Below, piece after piece: positions 33,668 to 42,683 of a stretch of 64,000 bases of DNA (its first letter is position 1; each line of letters starts with the position of its first letter). Both the position numbers and the translations under genes were made by a program. The notes beneath the pieces are model-generated. The model was not told the DNA's origin and did no database searches. It worked only from the letters and a program-made list of their open reading frames with translations. The stretch comes from an uncultured Gammaproteobacteria bacterium (GTDB lineage Bacteria > Pseudomonadota > Gammaproteobacteria > Steroidobacterales > Woeseiaceae), in the NCBI GenBank assembly GCA_937899415.1, contig CALBPI010000060.1:152813-216812 (forward strand). The letters run 5' to 3'.

Positions 33668-34963
33668 ATGAACAAACTCGTGTTGCCACTCGTTGCCGGC
33701 CTGCTCGCCGCCTGCGGCGGATCGGAAGCGCCCGAAGCGGCGCCAACGGAATTGCCGGTCCGCACCACCAACGACATGGCCCGTGACTACGTGGTGCTGG
33801 AGCTGGCCATGGGTGCCCATGACCGCGCCCATGTGGACGCCTACTTTGGGCCCGAGGCACTGCGAGACGTCGCCAAGGCCAAGGGCTGGATGCCCGACGA
33901 TATCGACGCCGGCGCTGCCGCACTGGCCGCCGAGCTCGCGGCGCACGACGATCAGGATGGCGCCAAGCGCATTGCTGGCCTGCTCGAACGCCTGACGGCG
34001 CTGCGCACACGTATCCAGATCTTGAAGGGCGAGCCGCCGAGCTTTGACGAGGAGGCGCGCAACCTCTTTGGCGCCGCAGCGCCCGACCACGACGACGCGC
34101 ATTTCGAGGCCATTCTGGCCGAGATTGACGCCTTGTTGCCCGGTGACGCGCCGCTGGCCGAACGCGTCAACACTTTTAAGGACCAGTTCAATATCCCGGC
34201 CGACAAGCTCGATGCCGTGTTCTCGGCGGCCATGGACGCGTGCCGCGCACGTACGCTGAAGCAAATCGAATTGCCCGACGAGGAGTCGTTCACGATCGAA
34301 TATGTGAGTGACAAACCCTGGTCGGGCTACAACTGGTATCAGGGCAAAGCGGTGAGCCTGATCCAGGTCAACACGGACCTGCCGACGGCGATTGATCGCG
34401 CCGTCGATCTGGGCTGCCACGAAGGCTATCCGGGACACCACACTTACAACGCGCTGCTGGAGCGCGAGCTGGCTCAGGGCAAAGGCTGGGTCGAGTACAC
34501 GCTGTACCCATTGTTCAGCCCGCAGTCGCTGATCGCAGAAGGCACCGCCAACTACGGTATCGAGCTCGCCTTTCCCGGTGCGGAACGCATCGCTTTCGAG
34601 CGCGACGTGTTGTTTCCACTGGCGGGCCTCGACGCGGCCGAAGCGGACACCTACTACGCCTTGCAGCGGCTGCTGGGCCGGCTCAACTACGCGGGCAATG
34701 AAGCGGCGCGGGACTATCTGAATGGTGATGCAACGCGCGAAGAGACTGAAGCCTGGCTCGTGAAGTACGCGCTGAGCTCGCCCGAACGCGCCGCGCAGCG
34801 GATTCGGTTCATCGAGACCTACCGCAGCTACGTCATCAACTACAACCTGGGCAAGGACCTCGTGGCCGAGTACATCGAGCGTGATGATGCCGATACAGCG
34901 ACGCGTTGGCAGCGCTTTGAGCGCATCCTGTCCGAGCCGTTCAGCCCGGCAGACCTGAAGTGA
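33668..34963 (+). CDS. DUF885 family lipoprotein (putative metallohydrolase)
   Basis: A 431-residue predicted lipoprotein: lipobox LLAAC (Cys near 16). The body carries CHEGYPGHHTYN, the HExxPGHH motif of the DUF885 family, thought to be a zinc site, with EGTANYG further on. Some DUF885 proteins act as peptidases; activity here is unproven. It is shorter than the other DUF885 protein in this window and only distantly similar. Its stop overlaps the GTG start of a dehydrogenase gene. Confidence 0.85.
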   Translation: MNKLVLPLVAGLLAACGGSEAPEAAPTELPVRTTNDMARDYVVLELAMGAHDRAHVDAYFGPEALRDVAKAKGWMPDDIDAGAAALAAELAAHDDQDGAKRIAGLLERLTALRTRIQILKGEPPSFDEEARNLFGAAAPDHDDAHFEAILAEIDALLPGDAPLAERVNTFKDQFNIPADKLDAVFSAAMDACRARTLKQIELPDEESFTIEYVSDKPWSGYNWYQGKAVSLIQVNTDLPTAIDRAVDLGCHEGYPGHHTYNALLERELAQGKGWVEYTLYPLFSPQSLIAEGTANYGIELAFPGAERIAFERDVLFPLAGLDAAEADTYYALQRLLGRLNYAGNEAARDYLNGDATREETEAWLVKYALSSPERAAQRIRFIETYRSYVINYNLGKDLVAEYIERDDADTATRWQRFERILSEPFSPADLK

Positions 34964-35829
34964 AGGTCGCGTTCCTGGGGCTGGGCGTCATGGGCTTTCC
35001 CATGGCGGGCCACCTTGCCGCAGCGGGCCACAAGGTCACGGTGTACAACCGTACGCGCAGCAAGGCGGACGAATGGCAGGCACAGCACGCCGGTCACGTC
35101 GCCGATACGCCGGCAGACGCGGCTGCAGGCGCCGAGATCGTCTTCGCATGCGTGGGCAATGACCATGACATTCTCGAAGTCGCCAGCGCTACCCTACCCG
35201 CCATGCAGGCGGGCTCGGTTTTGGTCGACCACACAACAACGTCAGCCGATATGGCCCGCAGGCTCGACGCCATGGCGCGCGAGCGCGCCGTCGGTTTCGT
35301 CGACGCGCCCGTGTCGGGCGGCCAGTCGGGTGCGGAGCAGGGCGTGTTGACGGTCATGTGCGGCGGCACGGCAGACGACTGCGCGCGCGCCGAGCCCGTG
35401 GCGGCCTGTTTCGCCAGGCGCTGGCGCCGGCTGGGAGAGGCGGGTGCGGGGCAGCTCACCAAGATGGTCAACCAGATCTGCATCGCCGGGCTGGTGCAAG
35501 GGTTGTCCGAAGGCCTCAATTTCGCGGAGCGCGCAGGCCTCGATCCTGCCGCCGTGTTTGACGTCATCGGCGGTGGCGCGGCGCAGTCCTGGCAGATGGA
35601 CAACCGCGCCGCGACGATGGCCGAGCGCCACTTCGACTACGGCTTTGCCGTGGAGTGGATGCGAAAAGACCTGGGGTACGCGATCGCCGAGGCGCACCGG
35701 ATCGGGGCGGCTGTGCCGGTGACCGAGCTCGTGGACAGTTTTTATGCGGAGATCGTGGCGGCGGGTGGTGCCCGTTGGGATACCTCGAGCCTGGTGACGC
35801 GATTCGACCGTGACAATGCCCAGGATTAG
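34960..35829 (+). CDS. 3-hydroxyisobutyrate dehydrogenase-family oxidoreductase
   Basis: A beta-hydroxyacid dehydrogenase of 289 residues. The cofactor loop is GLGVMGFPMAGHLA with VYNRT at the second strand, which suggests NADP preference. DAPVSGGQSGAEQG is the substrate loop and the catalytic Lys lies in LTKMVNQICIAG. It oxidises a 3-hydroxy acid or reduces a semialdehyde such as tartronate or succinate semialdehyde; which one is open. The start is GTG, overlapping the previous stop (GTGA). Confidence 0.9.
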   Translation: MKVAFLGLGVMGFPMAGHLAAAGHKVTVYNRTRSKADEWQAQHAGHVADTPADAAAGAEIVFACVGNDHDILEVASATLPAMQAGSVLVDHTTTSADMARRLDAMARERAVGFVDAPVSGGQSGAEQGVLTVMCGGTADDCARAEPVAACFARRWRRLGEAGAGQLTKMVNQICIAGLVQGLSEGLNFAERAGLDPAAVFDVIGGGAAQSWQMDNRAATMAERHFDYGFAVEWMRKDLGYAIAEAHRIGAAVPVTELVDSFYAEIVAAGGARWDTSSLVTRFDRDNAQD

Positions 35830-35832
35830 CGT

Positions 35833-35854
35833 ATCCTCCAGTGTCAAGGAGGAT
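35833..35854 (+). promoter_or_regulatory. hairpin masking a Shine-Dalgarno
   Basis: ATCCTCC (35833-35839) and GGAGGAT (35848-35854) pair perfectly around an 8-base loop. The second arm contains the complete AGGAGG Shine-Dalgarno of the His-rich membrane protein, 8 bases before its ATG. When folded, initiation should be blocked unless ribosomes from upstream or a factor open it. Confidence 0.65.
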
Positions 35855-35860
35855 TGACGT

Positions 35861-36595
35861 ATGGATTGGTTGACACCTGAGATCGTGGCCCTGGCAGCGA
35901 CCGCAGCCACAATCGGTGTCGTGCATACGGCCATTGGGCCGGACCACTACCTCCCTTTCGTCATGCTCTCTCGGGCCCGACGCTGGTCCGCCCGCTGGAC
36001 TGCGGTGGTGACCCTGGGCTGCGGCCTCATCCATGTTGTTGGCTCGGTGCTTCTGGGCTTGATCGGTGTGGCAGCCGGTCTGGCGCTGCGCCGGCTCGAG
36101 ATCATCGAGTCGTTTCGAGGCGATCTCGCGGCCTGGTCATTACTCGCCTTCGGGCTGATGTACCTGGTCTGGGGGCTGCGCCGCTCGCGCCGCAGTGAGG
36201 CGCACAGCCACTGGCACACCCACGCCGACGGTGTAGCGCACGGTCACCGGCATACCCACGAAGGGCAGCACGCGCACGTCCATGCGGAACGTACTGGCGC
36301 CGGAGTCACGCCCTGGGCCATGTTCCTCATCTTTGCGTTTGGTCCGTGTGAGGCGCTCATTCCCGTGCTGATGTACCCCGCCGCGGCAGCCAATATCGCC
36401 GGTCTTGTGTTTGTGACGGCCACTTTCGCGTTGTTTACGCTCACCACCATGCTTGTGCTGGTACTCGCGGGTTACTGGACGATGTCCCGGGCAGGTCATG
36501 ACAGTCGCGTGGGTGGTTTTCTCGACCAGCACGCGCACGCGTTCGCCGGCGCTGCGATCAGCGTTTGCGCTGGGTTGATGCTCGTCGGGTTGTAA
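35861..36595 (+). CDS. His-rich membrane transporter, NiCoT/TauE-like
   Basis: A 244-residue inner-membrane protein with about six hydrophobic segments. Residue 22 onward has HTAIGPDHYLPF, like the H-x4-DH signature of nickel/cobalt transporters and UreH-like proteins. A central loop (about 113-142) holds about a dozen histidines in HSHWHTHADG-type runs, as in metal exporters. A second motif FGPCEALIP opens the C-terminal half. Likely a divalent-metal transporter; direction and metal are uncertain. A hairpin masks its Shine-Dalgarno. Confidence 0.72.
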   Translation: MDWLTPEIVALAATAATIGVVHTAIGPDHYLPFVMLSRARRWSARWTAVVTLGCGLIHVVGSVLLGLIGVAAGLALRRLEIIESFRGDLAAWSLLAFGLMYLVWGLRRSRRSEAHSHWHTHADGVAHGHRHTHEGQHAHVHAERTGAGVTPWAMFLIFAFGPCEALIPVLMYPAAAANIAGLVFVTATFALFTLTTMLVLVLAGYWTMSRAGHDSRVGGFLDQHAHAFAGAAISVCAGLMLVGL

Positions 36596-36612
36596 GACCC
36601 ACTAACGTTCCC

Positions 36613-37989
36613 ATGGCCAGGCACCTGAAGGTCCCGCACACGCTCGTGCTGCTGTTCTGCATGATCGTGTTCGCCTGGGTGCTGACGCTGATCCTGCCGG
36701 CAGGCGCCTTTGAAACGACCACAAACGATAACGGCCGCGAGGTCGTTCTCCCGGGCACGTTTGCCTACCTCGATGACGCCCAGGCGCCGCCCGTCTACTC
36801 GATCCTCACGGTCATACCGCGTGGACTGGGTGCCGCGCAGGGCATCATCTTCTTCGTGTTTCTTATCGGCGGCGCACTCGCGGTGCTGCGCTCGACGGGC
36901 GCCATTGATGCGGCACTGGGCTCACTGCTGCGGCGCTTCGGTAGCCGGCCGGCCTTGCTGATTCTCATTGGCATGTTCGCCTTCGCGGCGGGCTCGTCGA
37001 CGATAGGTATGGCCGAGGAGTTCATTCCGTTCGCGGCAGTGCTCTTGTTGCTCTGCAACGCCATGCGCATGGATGCCGTGGCCGCTATTGGCATCATGGT
37101 GGTGGGTTACGGCGTGGGTTTTGGCGCTGCGTCCATCAACCCGTTCACGGTGCTCGTCGCACAGGAAGTGGCGGGGCTCGACCCTGCGTCCGGCCTTGGA
37201 TTCCGGCTGGCCATGTTCGTGCCGTTCTTCGCCCTCGGGTTCTGGCATGTCTGGCGCTACGCCCAGATGGTGCGTGCCGATGCATCAGCGTCACTGGTCG
37301 CCGACGTGCCGGAGGCGACGCCGCCATCACCTGGTGACGATGTGCCCATGACGGGCAACCGAAAGATGGTCTTACTGATCGCATTGGCCACGCTCATCGT
37401 CGTCGTCTTGGGCATCAAGCAGCAGGGCTGGTATCTCGTCGAGCTCGGTGCAGCATTCACGGCGATGGCCATCGTGATCGGTCTTGCCTCTCGGCAGTCA
37501 CTTGACGACATGGCGAACCGGTTCATCCACGGTGCCAGCGAGCTCACCGGAACGGCGTTACTGATCGGTTTCGCGCGCGGCATCGAGGTCATGCTGACCG
37601 ATGGTCAGGTGCTGCACACGATCGTGAGTGCGCTGTCGGGCCCGCTCGAGCAAATGGGCGGGGCATTGTCGGCGGCCGGCATGCTGTTGCTGCAGAGCGC
37701 GCTCAACTTCTTCATTCCGTCGGGCTCGGGGCAGGCGTATGTCACCATGCCCATCATGGCGCCACTTGCTGACATCGTCGGCGTATCCCGCCAGGTCGCC
37801 GTGCTGGCGTATCAGATGGGCGACGGCTTCATGAATATGGTGGTCCCGACCAATGCCGTCCTCATGGCGATCCTCGGTATCGCGGGCATTCCCTATGGCC
37901 GCTGGCTCCGGTTTATCGCGCCGCTCATCGGCCAGTTGCTGCTCGTAGGCGCGGCTACGCTGGCCATCGCGGTCGCGCTCGGCGTTTAG
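36613..37989 (+). CDS. YfcC-like carboxylate/short-chain acid carrier
   Basis: A 458-residue inner-membrane carrier with about 11-12 helices, resembling the YfcC/DcuC-like family. N-terminal PHTLVLLFCMIVFAWVLTLILPAGAFE is typical. Re-entrant-like segments NPFTVLVAQEVAG and LNFFIPSGSGQAYVTMPIM appear in each half, and the latter is the family's best-conserved part. Substrates of relatives include carboxylates and amino or short-chain fatty acids. I chose the ATG at 36613 because an earlier in-frame ATG lies inside the preceding gene; no clear Shine-Dalgarno is seen. Confidence 0.85.
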   Translation: MARHLKVPHTLVLLFCMIVFAWVLTLILPAGAFETTTNDNGREVVLPGTFAYLDDAQAPPVYSILTVIPRGLGAAQGIIFFVFLIGGALAVLRSTGAIDAALGSLLRRFGSRPALLILIGMFAFAAGSSTIGMAEEFIPFAAVLLLLCNAMRMDAVAAIGIMVVGYGVGFGAASINPFTVLVAQEVAGLDPASGLGFRLAMFVPFFALGFWHVWRYAQMVRADASASLVADVPEATPPSPGDDVPMTGNRKMVLLIALATLIVVVLGIKQQGWYLVELGAAFTAMAIVIGLASRQSLDDMANRFIHGASELTGTALLIGFARGIEVMLTDGQVLHTIVSALSGPLEQMGGALSAAGMLLLQSALNFFIPSGSGQAYVTMPIMAPLADIVGVSRQVAVLAYQMGDGFMNMVVPTNAVLMAILGIAGIPYGRWLRFIAPLIGQLLLVGAATLAIAVALGV

Positions 37990-38044
37990 CGGACGCACTC
38001 TGAAATCAACCTGGCCGTCGGGTATCATCCGCGACGTCAAAAAA

Positions 38045-38123
38045 ACGGGGTGGCTACGGCCTGAGATTCGCCTGTGCGGCGGGAACCCTTGGAACCTGAT
38101 CCGGGTAATGCCGGCGTAGGGAG
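38045..38123 (+). promoter_or_regulatory. TPP (thiamine pyrophosphate) riboswitch
   Basis: The THI-box core is clear: CGGGGTGGC at the 5' side, GGCCTGAGATT (about 38059-38069), then ACCCTTGGAACCTGATCCGG and GTAATGCCGGCGTAGGGAG. The final AGGGAG (38118-38123) is the Shine-Dalgarno of the TonB receptor, 6 bases before its ATG. Bound TPP should therefore directly hide the ribosome site; no separate terminator platform is visible. Confidence 0.95.
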
Positions 38124-38129
38124 CACAAC

Positions 38130-40244
38130 ATGCACAAATCCGCCGTTGCCGCTGTCGCGGCACTCTCGCTATTCATTTCCGATGCGCACGCGCAGGACGC
38201 GGCTATCGACGAAATCGTGGTCACCGCCGATCTGCGTGGCCGCACGCTCGTCGAGATCCCGGCAAGCATTGCCGTCATCAATCGCAGCACTGTCGAAGAC
38301 GCTGCCGTCCAACATTTCGAAGAACTGTCGTTCCTCGTGCCCAATCTCAACTTTGCCGGCGGCAGTAATCGCGCGCGCTACTTCCAGCTGCGCGGCATCG
38401 GCGAGCGCAGCCAGTACGAGGGCGCGCCCAATCCGTCTGTGGGCTTTATCCTCGATGACATTGATTTTTCCGGGATTGGCGGTATCGCCACAACCTGGGA
38501 CATTGAGCGCGTTGAGGTGCTTCGCGGTCCGCAGGCGACGCGTTACGGCGCGAACGCACTGGCCGGGCTCGTATTTGTGCAAAGCGTTGCCCCGACGCCC
38601 GAGTTTGATGCGCGTGCACAGGTCACGTCAGGCGATGACGGTCTGGCGAGTGCGGCGCTGGCATTCGGCGGGCCAGTCAACGACACGCTGGGTTACCGCG
38701 TCGCGCTGCAGCAATTTCAGTCCAACGGCTTTCGCGATAATCCGTTTCTGGGACGTGATGACACCAACGAGCGTGATGAGCTGACGTTGCGAACGCGGCT
38801 GCGTTGGGACCTCAGCAATGAAACGCGTGTCGACACGACGCTGTTGTTCGTCGACCAGGACAACGGCTACGACGCGTTCACGCTTGAGAACGATTTCACG
38901 ACGTTCAGCGACGATCCGGGTCGTGACGCGCAGCGGTCGGTGGGTCTGGGTATCCGCGCCGATCACGCGCCGAGTGCGGCCTGGTCGTTCACGAGCATCA
39001 CCGGCATCGCGCAGTCTGACGTCGAGTTCAGTTTCGATGCGGACTGGGGTAATCCTGACTACTGGATTCCATTTTTTGCGGCGCCGGGTTCGACGCCGTT
39101 CACGCCCGAGTACGACTTCTTCTCGCGTCGTGATCGCGAACGCGACACGATCAATCAGGAGTTCCGGCTGCAGTCGGGTCCGGACGGCCGTCTGTTCGAC
39201 GACACTACCGACTGGCTCGCCGGCGTCTACGCACTGCGTCTGACAGAAGACCTGACGGTTTTCGACTCGGGCGTATTCAGTGATGGCACATTCCCGGGCG
39301 ATCCCTTTGCGGCATCGAGCGACAGCAGCTACGAGTCGCTGAAGCTGGCTGTATTCGGCCAGCTCGACATCGCTACGGGCGAGCGCACCGACTTGTCACT
39401 GGGTCTGCGCGTCGAGCGGCGCACTGCGGACTACGAGGACGATTTTGGTCTGAGCCTCGACCCGTCTGAAACGGCGGTTGGCGGACACATCTCGTTGACG
39501 CACGCGATCAACGACGCAGCGACGGGTTACGTGTCGCTGGCGCGCGGCTACAAGATGGGCGGCTTCAACCTGGGCACCGTGCCCGACGGCCGGCGCGAAT
39601 TCGACGCCGAGTACCTTTGGAACCTCGAGACGGGACTGCGCTGGCAGCATGAACGAGGCAGCCTGAGCCTGGCGGTGTTCTATGCCGAGCGTCGCGACCA
39701 GCAGGTCTCAACCTCGTTCCAGCTCGTGCCCAACGACCCCTCGACATTCGTCTTTTTCCAGGACAACGCAGCCAGCGGTAAGAACCTGGGCGCCGAGCTC
39801 GAGTCGCGCTGGCAGCTCGACGCGCACTGGAGTGCGTACGCCAACGTCGGCCTGCTGGATGTCACCTTTGATGACTTTGTGACGCCCGAAGTGGATTTAT
39901 CCGGGCGCGAGCAGGCGCATGCACCGCGCTACAGCGTTGCGGCCGGTCTGGTCTGGGAACGCCCCGAAGGTTGGTTCGCGCGGCTCGATGTGCAGGGCCG
40001 CGATGAGTTTTTCTTCTCAAACAGCCACGATGAGAAGAGCGACGCTTACACGCTCGTGCATGCCCGCGCGGGCTACCGGACGGGTCAGTGGCAGTTCAGC
40101 GCGTGGGGGCGCAACCTGACCGACGAGGACTACGGCGTACGCGGCTTCTTCTTCGGCAACGAGCCGCCAAACTTCGACGACACGTTGTATCTTCGCCTTG
40201 GCGATCCGCGTCAGGTCGGTGTCAGCATCGACTGGCGATATTGA
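38130..40244 (+). CDS. TonB-dependent receptor for thiamine or precursor
   Basis: An outer-membrane receptor of 704 residues with a signal peptide (about 1-21, ending DAHA). The plug domain shows DEIVVTADLRG (TonB-box-like), FQLRGIGERSQYEG and VEVLRGPQATRYGANALAG. The barrel follows with FARLDVQG and SAWGRNLTDEDYGV near the end; the terminal residue is an aromatic Tyr. Its position directly behind a TPP riboswitch and before thiamine transport and kinase genes identifies thiamine, its pyrimidine moiety or a phosphate ester as the likely cargo. Confidence 0.92.
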   Translation: MHKSAVAAVAALSLFISDAHAQDAAIDEIVVTADLRGRTLVEIPASIAVINRSTVEDAAVQHFEELSFLVPNLNFAGGSNRARYFQLRGIGERSQYEGAPNPSVGFILDDIDFSGIGGIATTWDIERVEVLRGPQATRYGANALAGLVFVQSVAPTPEFDARAQVTSGDDGLASAALAFGGPVNDTLGYRVALQQFQSNGFRDNPFLGRDDTNERDELTLRTRLRWDLSNETRVDTTLLFVDQDNGYDAFTLENDFTTFSDDPGRDAQRSVGLGIRADHAPSAAWSFTSITGIAQSDVEFSFDADWGNPDYWIPFFAAPGSTPFTPEYDFFSRRDRERDTINQEFRLQSGPDGRLFDDTTDWLAGVYALRLTEDLTVFDSGVFSDGTFPGDPFAASSDSSYESLKLAVFGQLDIATGERTDLSLGLRVERRTADYEDDFGLSLDPSETAVGGHISLTHAINDAATGYVSLARGYKMGGFNLGTVPDGRREFDAEYLWNLETGLRWQHERGSLSLAVFYAERRDQQVSTSFQLVPNDPSTFVFFQDNAASGKNLGAELESRWQLDAHWSAYANVGLLDVTFDDFVTPEVDLSGREQAHAPRYSVAAGLVWERPEGWFARLDVQGRDEFFFSNSHDEKSDAYTLVHARAGYRTGQWQFSAWGRNLTDEDYGVRGFFFGNEPPNFDDTLYLRLGDPRQVGVSIDWRY

Positions 40245-40255
40245 GGAGAAACGCC

Positions 40256-40495
40256 ATGCGTGCTGCTGCTGAACTGAGTCTCTACCCGTTGGCCGATGAC
40301 TATCTGACACCGATCCGTGATGTCATCGCGCGGCTGAACGCGATTGATGGCCTTGAGGTCGTCACCAACGCGATGTCCACGCAGGTTGTCGGCGATTACG
40401 ACATCCTTATGCCTGCGCTGACACGCGAAGTGCGCACGAGTTTCGAGCAGCACGGCAAGTGCGTGTTCGTCATGAAGCTCCTGCACCTGTCTTAG
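40256..40495 (+). CDS. YkoF-like thiamine/HMP-binding protein
   Basis: A 79-residue protein matching one repeat of YkoF, which binds thiamine and its hydroxymethylpyrimidine part. Visible are AAELSLYPLADDYLTPI, the strand-helix unit and the late FVMKLLHLS. It is a ferredoxin-like alpha-beta domain with no signal peptide. GAGGAG lies just before the ATG at 40256. The gene sits between the TonB receptor and the PnuC-type transporter in the riboswitch operon. It may deliver or buffer thiamine in the cytoplasm. Confidence 0.82.
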   Translation: MRAAAELSLYPLADDYLTPIRDVIARLNAIDGLEVVTNAMSTQVVGDYDILMPALTREVRTSFEQHGKCVFVMKLLHLS

Positions 40496-40508
40496 TCGCT
40501 GCACTCGA

Positions 40509-41108
40509 TTGGGCGCAGTCCTGGAACAATTGGGTGGCATGCGTGCGGCCGAGCTCGTGGCCGTGGTGCTTGCAGTCGCCTATCTCGTGCTCGCCATTCG
40601 CCAGTCCGTATGGTGTTGGCCCTGCGCGTTTATCAGTACGGGCATCTACATCGTGTTGTTCCATGAAGTGGCCTTGTTTATGGAGAGCGCACTGAACGCG
40701 TTCTACCTGGCGATGGCGGTGTATGGCTTCTGGGTCTGGACGCGGGGTGGTCCACAGGGAACGCCGCGTGCCGTGCATGTGAAGCCCTGGGTCCTACACG
40801 CGGTGGCCGCCGCGGGCATCGCGCTCTTGGTGGTTGTCAGCGGGAATTGGTTGGCCCAAAACACGCCGCAGGCCTTGCCGTACCTCGACGCCTTCACGAC
40901 CTGGTCGGCTGTATTCGCAACCTGGCTGACGGCGCAGAAGGCCATCGAGAACTGGTTCTATTGGCTGGTCATCGATATTGTCTCAATCGGGCTCTACTTG
41001 GAGCGCGGCTTGCCACTCACAGCACTGTTGTTTGTGCTCTATGTCGTGCTCATTCCGATCGGTTTCCTTGCCTGGCGGCGCGATCTGCCGCGCCCGGAGC
41101 TGGTATGA
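40509..41108 (+). CDS. pnuC: PnuC/PnuT-type vitamin transporter
   Basis: An inner-membrane vitamin facilitator of 199 residues with about seven helices. AVAYLVLAIRQSVWCWPCAF and ENWFYWLVIDIVSIGLYL are the typical PnuC patterns; the latter contains the substrate-site Trp-Asn/Tyr cluster. PnuC itself carries nicotinamide riboside, but members under TPP riboswitches (PnuT) carry thiamine, the expected role here. The start is uncertain: TTG at 40509, TTG at 40530 and ATG at 40539 are all possible. It overlaps the kinase gene by ATGA. Confidence 0.88.
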   Translation: MGAVLEQLGGMRAAELVAVVLAVAYLVLAIRQSVWCWPCAFISTGIYIVLFHEVALFMESALNAFYLAMAVYGFWVWTRGGPQGTPRAVHVKPWVLHAVAAAGIALLVVVSGNWLAQNTPQALPYLDAFTTWSAVFATWLTAQKAIENWFYWLVIDIVSIGLYLERGLPLTALLFVLYVVLIPIGFLAWRRDLPRPELV

Positions 41109-41899
41109 ACGACGCAAGACTCGAAACCGCACTCGATGCATTCGAATCGGCATTGGGCGAGCGGCCAAACGTGGTCGGTCCGCTCGACTCGATGAGTAAT
41201 GCGGCCTGGCGCGTCGCATTACGTAACGGCGAGGCGGTGTTGCGAACGCACACGCTGGACTTTGGTGCACCCGTGACCAGTCACGCGCGCGAGTTCGCCA
41301 TCCATGGTTTTGCGGCCGCGAACGGTCTCGCGCCAGGCATTGTGTTTTCAAGTGCGCGTGCGGGCGTCATCGTGACCGACTTCGAGTTCGCCGGTGCGTT
41401 CAGCAAGGACGCGCTCGCCGAGCAGGCGACCATCGAACGTGTAGCCGAGCGCATCGCGGTGCTGCATGGGCTCGCTTTACCCGACTCCATAACGTGCTAC
41501 AGCCTCGTCGAAGCCGCCGACCGCTACATCGCCCGCGCGGGGGTTGCCGGCGATGCCGACACCGATGCGCTGGCGGATATCGTGGCCTGGGTCGAAGCCG
41601 ATGCAGACCCGACCGACCGTGTGCTCTGTCACCGCGATCTGCTGCACGCGAACATCCTCGCGGGCGACCCCGTACAGTTCATCGACTGGGAGTTCGCGAG
41701 CCCCGGTGAGCGCTGGTTTGATCTCGCAAGCTTTGCCGTTTGGCAGGACTTCGATCGCGCGCAGCGCGATGTCATGCTCAATGCCTACCTGGGACGCGCA
41801 CCCAGGGAAGACGAACTCGAACGCCTCGCGCGCAACGCGCAGGCATTCCGGGCCTTGTGTCAGCTCTGGGAGCTGCCCGCGGCTACCAGCGGTTCCTGA
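41105..41899 (+). CDS. thiamine kinase-like aminoglycoside/choline phosphotransferase
   Basis: A 264-residue small-molecule kinase of the APH/choline kinase fold, similar in length to ThiK. The catalytic loop is CHRDLLHANIL and the metal motif FIDWEFASPGERWFDLA. SNAAWRV and AVLRTHT lie at the nucleotide site. In this operon it probably phosphorylates thiamine after uptake, trapping it in the cell. The start overlaps the transporter stop. The 3' end overlaps the convergent gloB by 17 bases. Confidence 0.85.
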   Translation: MNDARLETALDAFESALGERPNVVGPLDSMSNAAWRVALRNGEAVLRTHTLDFGAPVTSHAREFAIHGFAAANGLAPGIVFSSARAGVIVTDFEFAGAFSKDALAEQATIERVAERIAVLHGLALPDSITCYSLVEAADRYIARAGVAGDADTDALADIVAWVEADADPTDRVLCHRDLLHANILAGDPVQFIDWEFASPGERWFDLASFAVWQDFDRAQRDVMLNAYLGRAPREDELERLARNAQAFRALCQLWELPAATSGS

Positions 41900-42674
41900 G
41901 CTCGCGCAGCTTCAGGAACACCGTCTTTTGGTCGGGGTTGGCAGGCAGGTCGGGGAAGGCCTCGCGTAACGCCTCAATGACGCCGGGCTCGCGGAGCCGG
42001 AAGAACGTGTTGACGGCCTTTTCCAGCCCCAGTGTCGTTATGGGGGCATCGGCGCCGTCGTTGCCTTCAATACGCGCGAGCAAATCGGCGGCAGCGGCAT
42101 TTTCAGGTTCGCGGTCGAGCGTAAAGCGCAGGTTGCCGGCCAGGTAATCGTGTCCCGGGTAGAGCTTCGCCGACTCGTCGATACGGTCGAGCTGTTCCGC
42201 GTAGGTCGTGTAGAGCGCCTCGGGATGGCCGCCGTTGTGGCAGTTGCCAGCACCCGCATTGAATAAGGTGTCGCCTGAAAACAGCGCGGCCTCGGGTGCG
42301 TGCGCCAGCAGGCAGATGTGGCACATGGTGTGACCCGGTGTGTCGAGGCACTCGAGTTCGATGGTCTTGCCGACCTTGATCACGTCACCTGCGCCGACGC
42401 CCCGGTCCACGCCCTTGATGCGCCCGCCCGCGTTCTCGTGAGCAATCAGCGTGGCGCTTGTGGCGTCAATGAGCCCTTTATTGCCGCCCGTGTGGTCGGG
42501 GTGCTCGTGCGTGTTGAGTACCTGCGTGATGTCCCACCCGCGCTCCTTGGCCACGTCGAGACACTGACGGAAGTCGAGCGGATCGATGGCCAGTGCCTCG
42601 CCTGACTCGGCACAGGCAATGACGTAGTTGAAATTGCGGTAGCTGTTGCCCACCCAGACGCGCTCAACGATCAC
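41883..42674 (-). CDS. gloB: hydroxyacylglutathione hydrolase (glyoxalase II)
   Basis: A metallo-beta-lactamase-fold enzyme of 263 residues that hydrolyses S-lactoylglutathione. Metal motifs: THEHPDHTGG (HxHxDH), the His of DTPGHTMCH, Asp of FSGDTLFNAG, and the His of YPGHDY. The helical C-terminal domain with the final KLRELRNRW completes the GloB pattern. It is downstream of an amidohydrolase gene (9 bases) on the same strand and overlaps the thiamine-kinase-like gene tail to tail. Confidence 0.92.
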   Translation of the reverse strand: MIVERVWVGNSYRNFNYVIACAESGEALAIDPLDFRQCLDVAKERGWDITQVLNTHEHPDHTGGNKGLIDATSATLIAHENAGGRIKGVDRGVGAGDVIKVGKTIELECLDTPGHTMCHICLLAHAPEAALFSGDTLFNAGAGNCHNGGHPEALYTTYAEQLDRIDESAKLYPGHDYLAGNLRFTLDREPENAAAADLLARIEGNDGADAPITTLGLEKAVNTFFRLREPGVIEALREAFPDLPANPDQKTVFLKLRELRNRW

Positions 42675-42683
42675 GGCGCGTCC

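Noticed and set aside
33560..34441. Upstream extension of the M24 peptidase frame
   Set aside because: The signal peptide begins at 33559 and the extension runs antisense to the DUF885 gene.
35831..35856. CueR/MerR-type operator reading of the CCTCC/GGAGG repeat
   Set aside because: MerR-family sites lie between -35 and -10; this one overlaps the ribosome site 7 bases before the ATG, so an RNA hairpin is the better reading.
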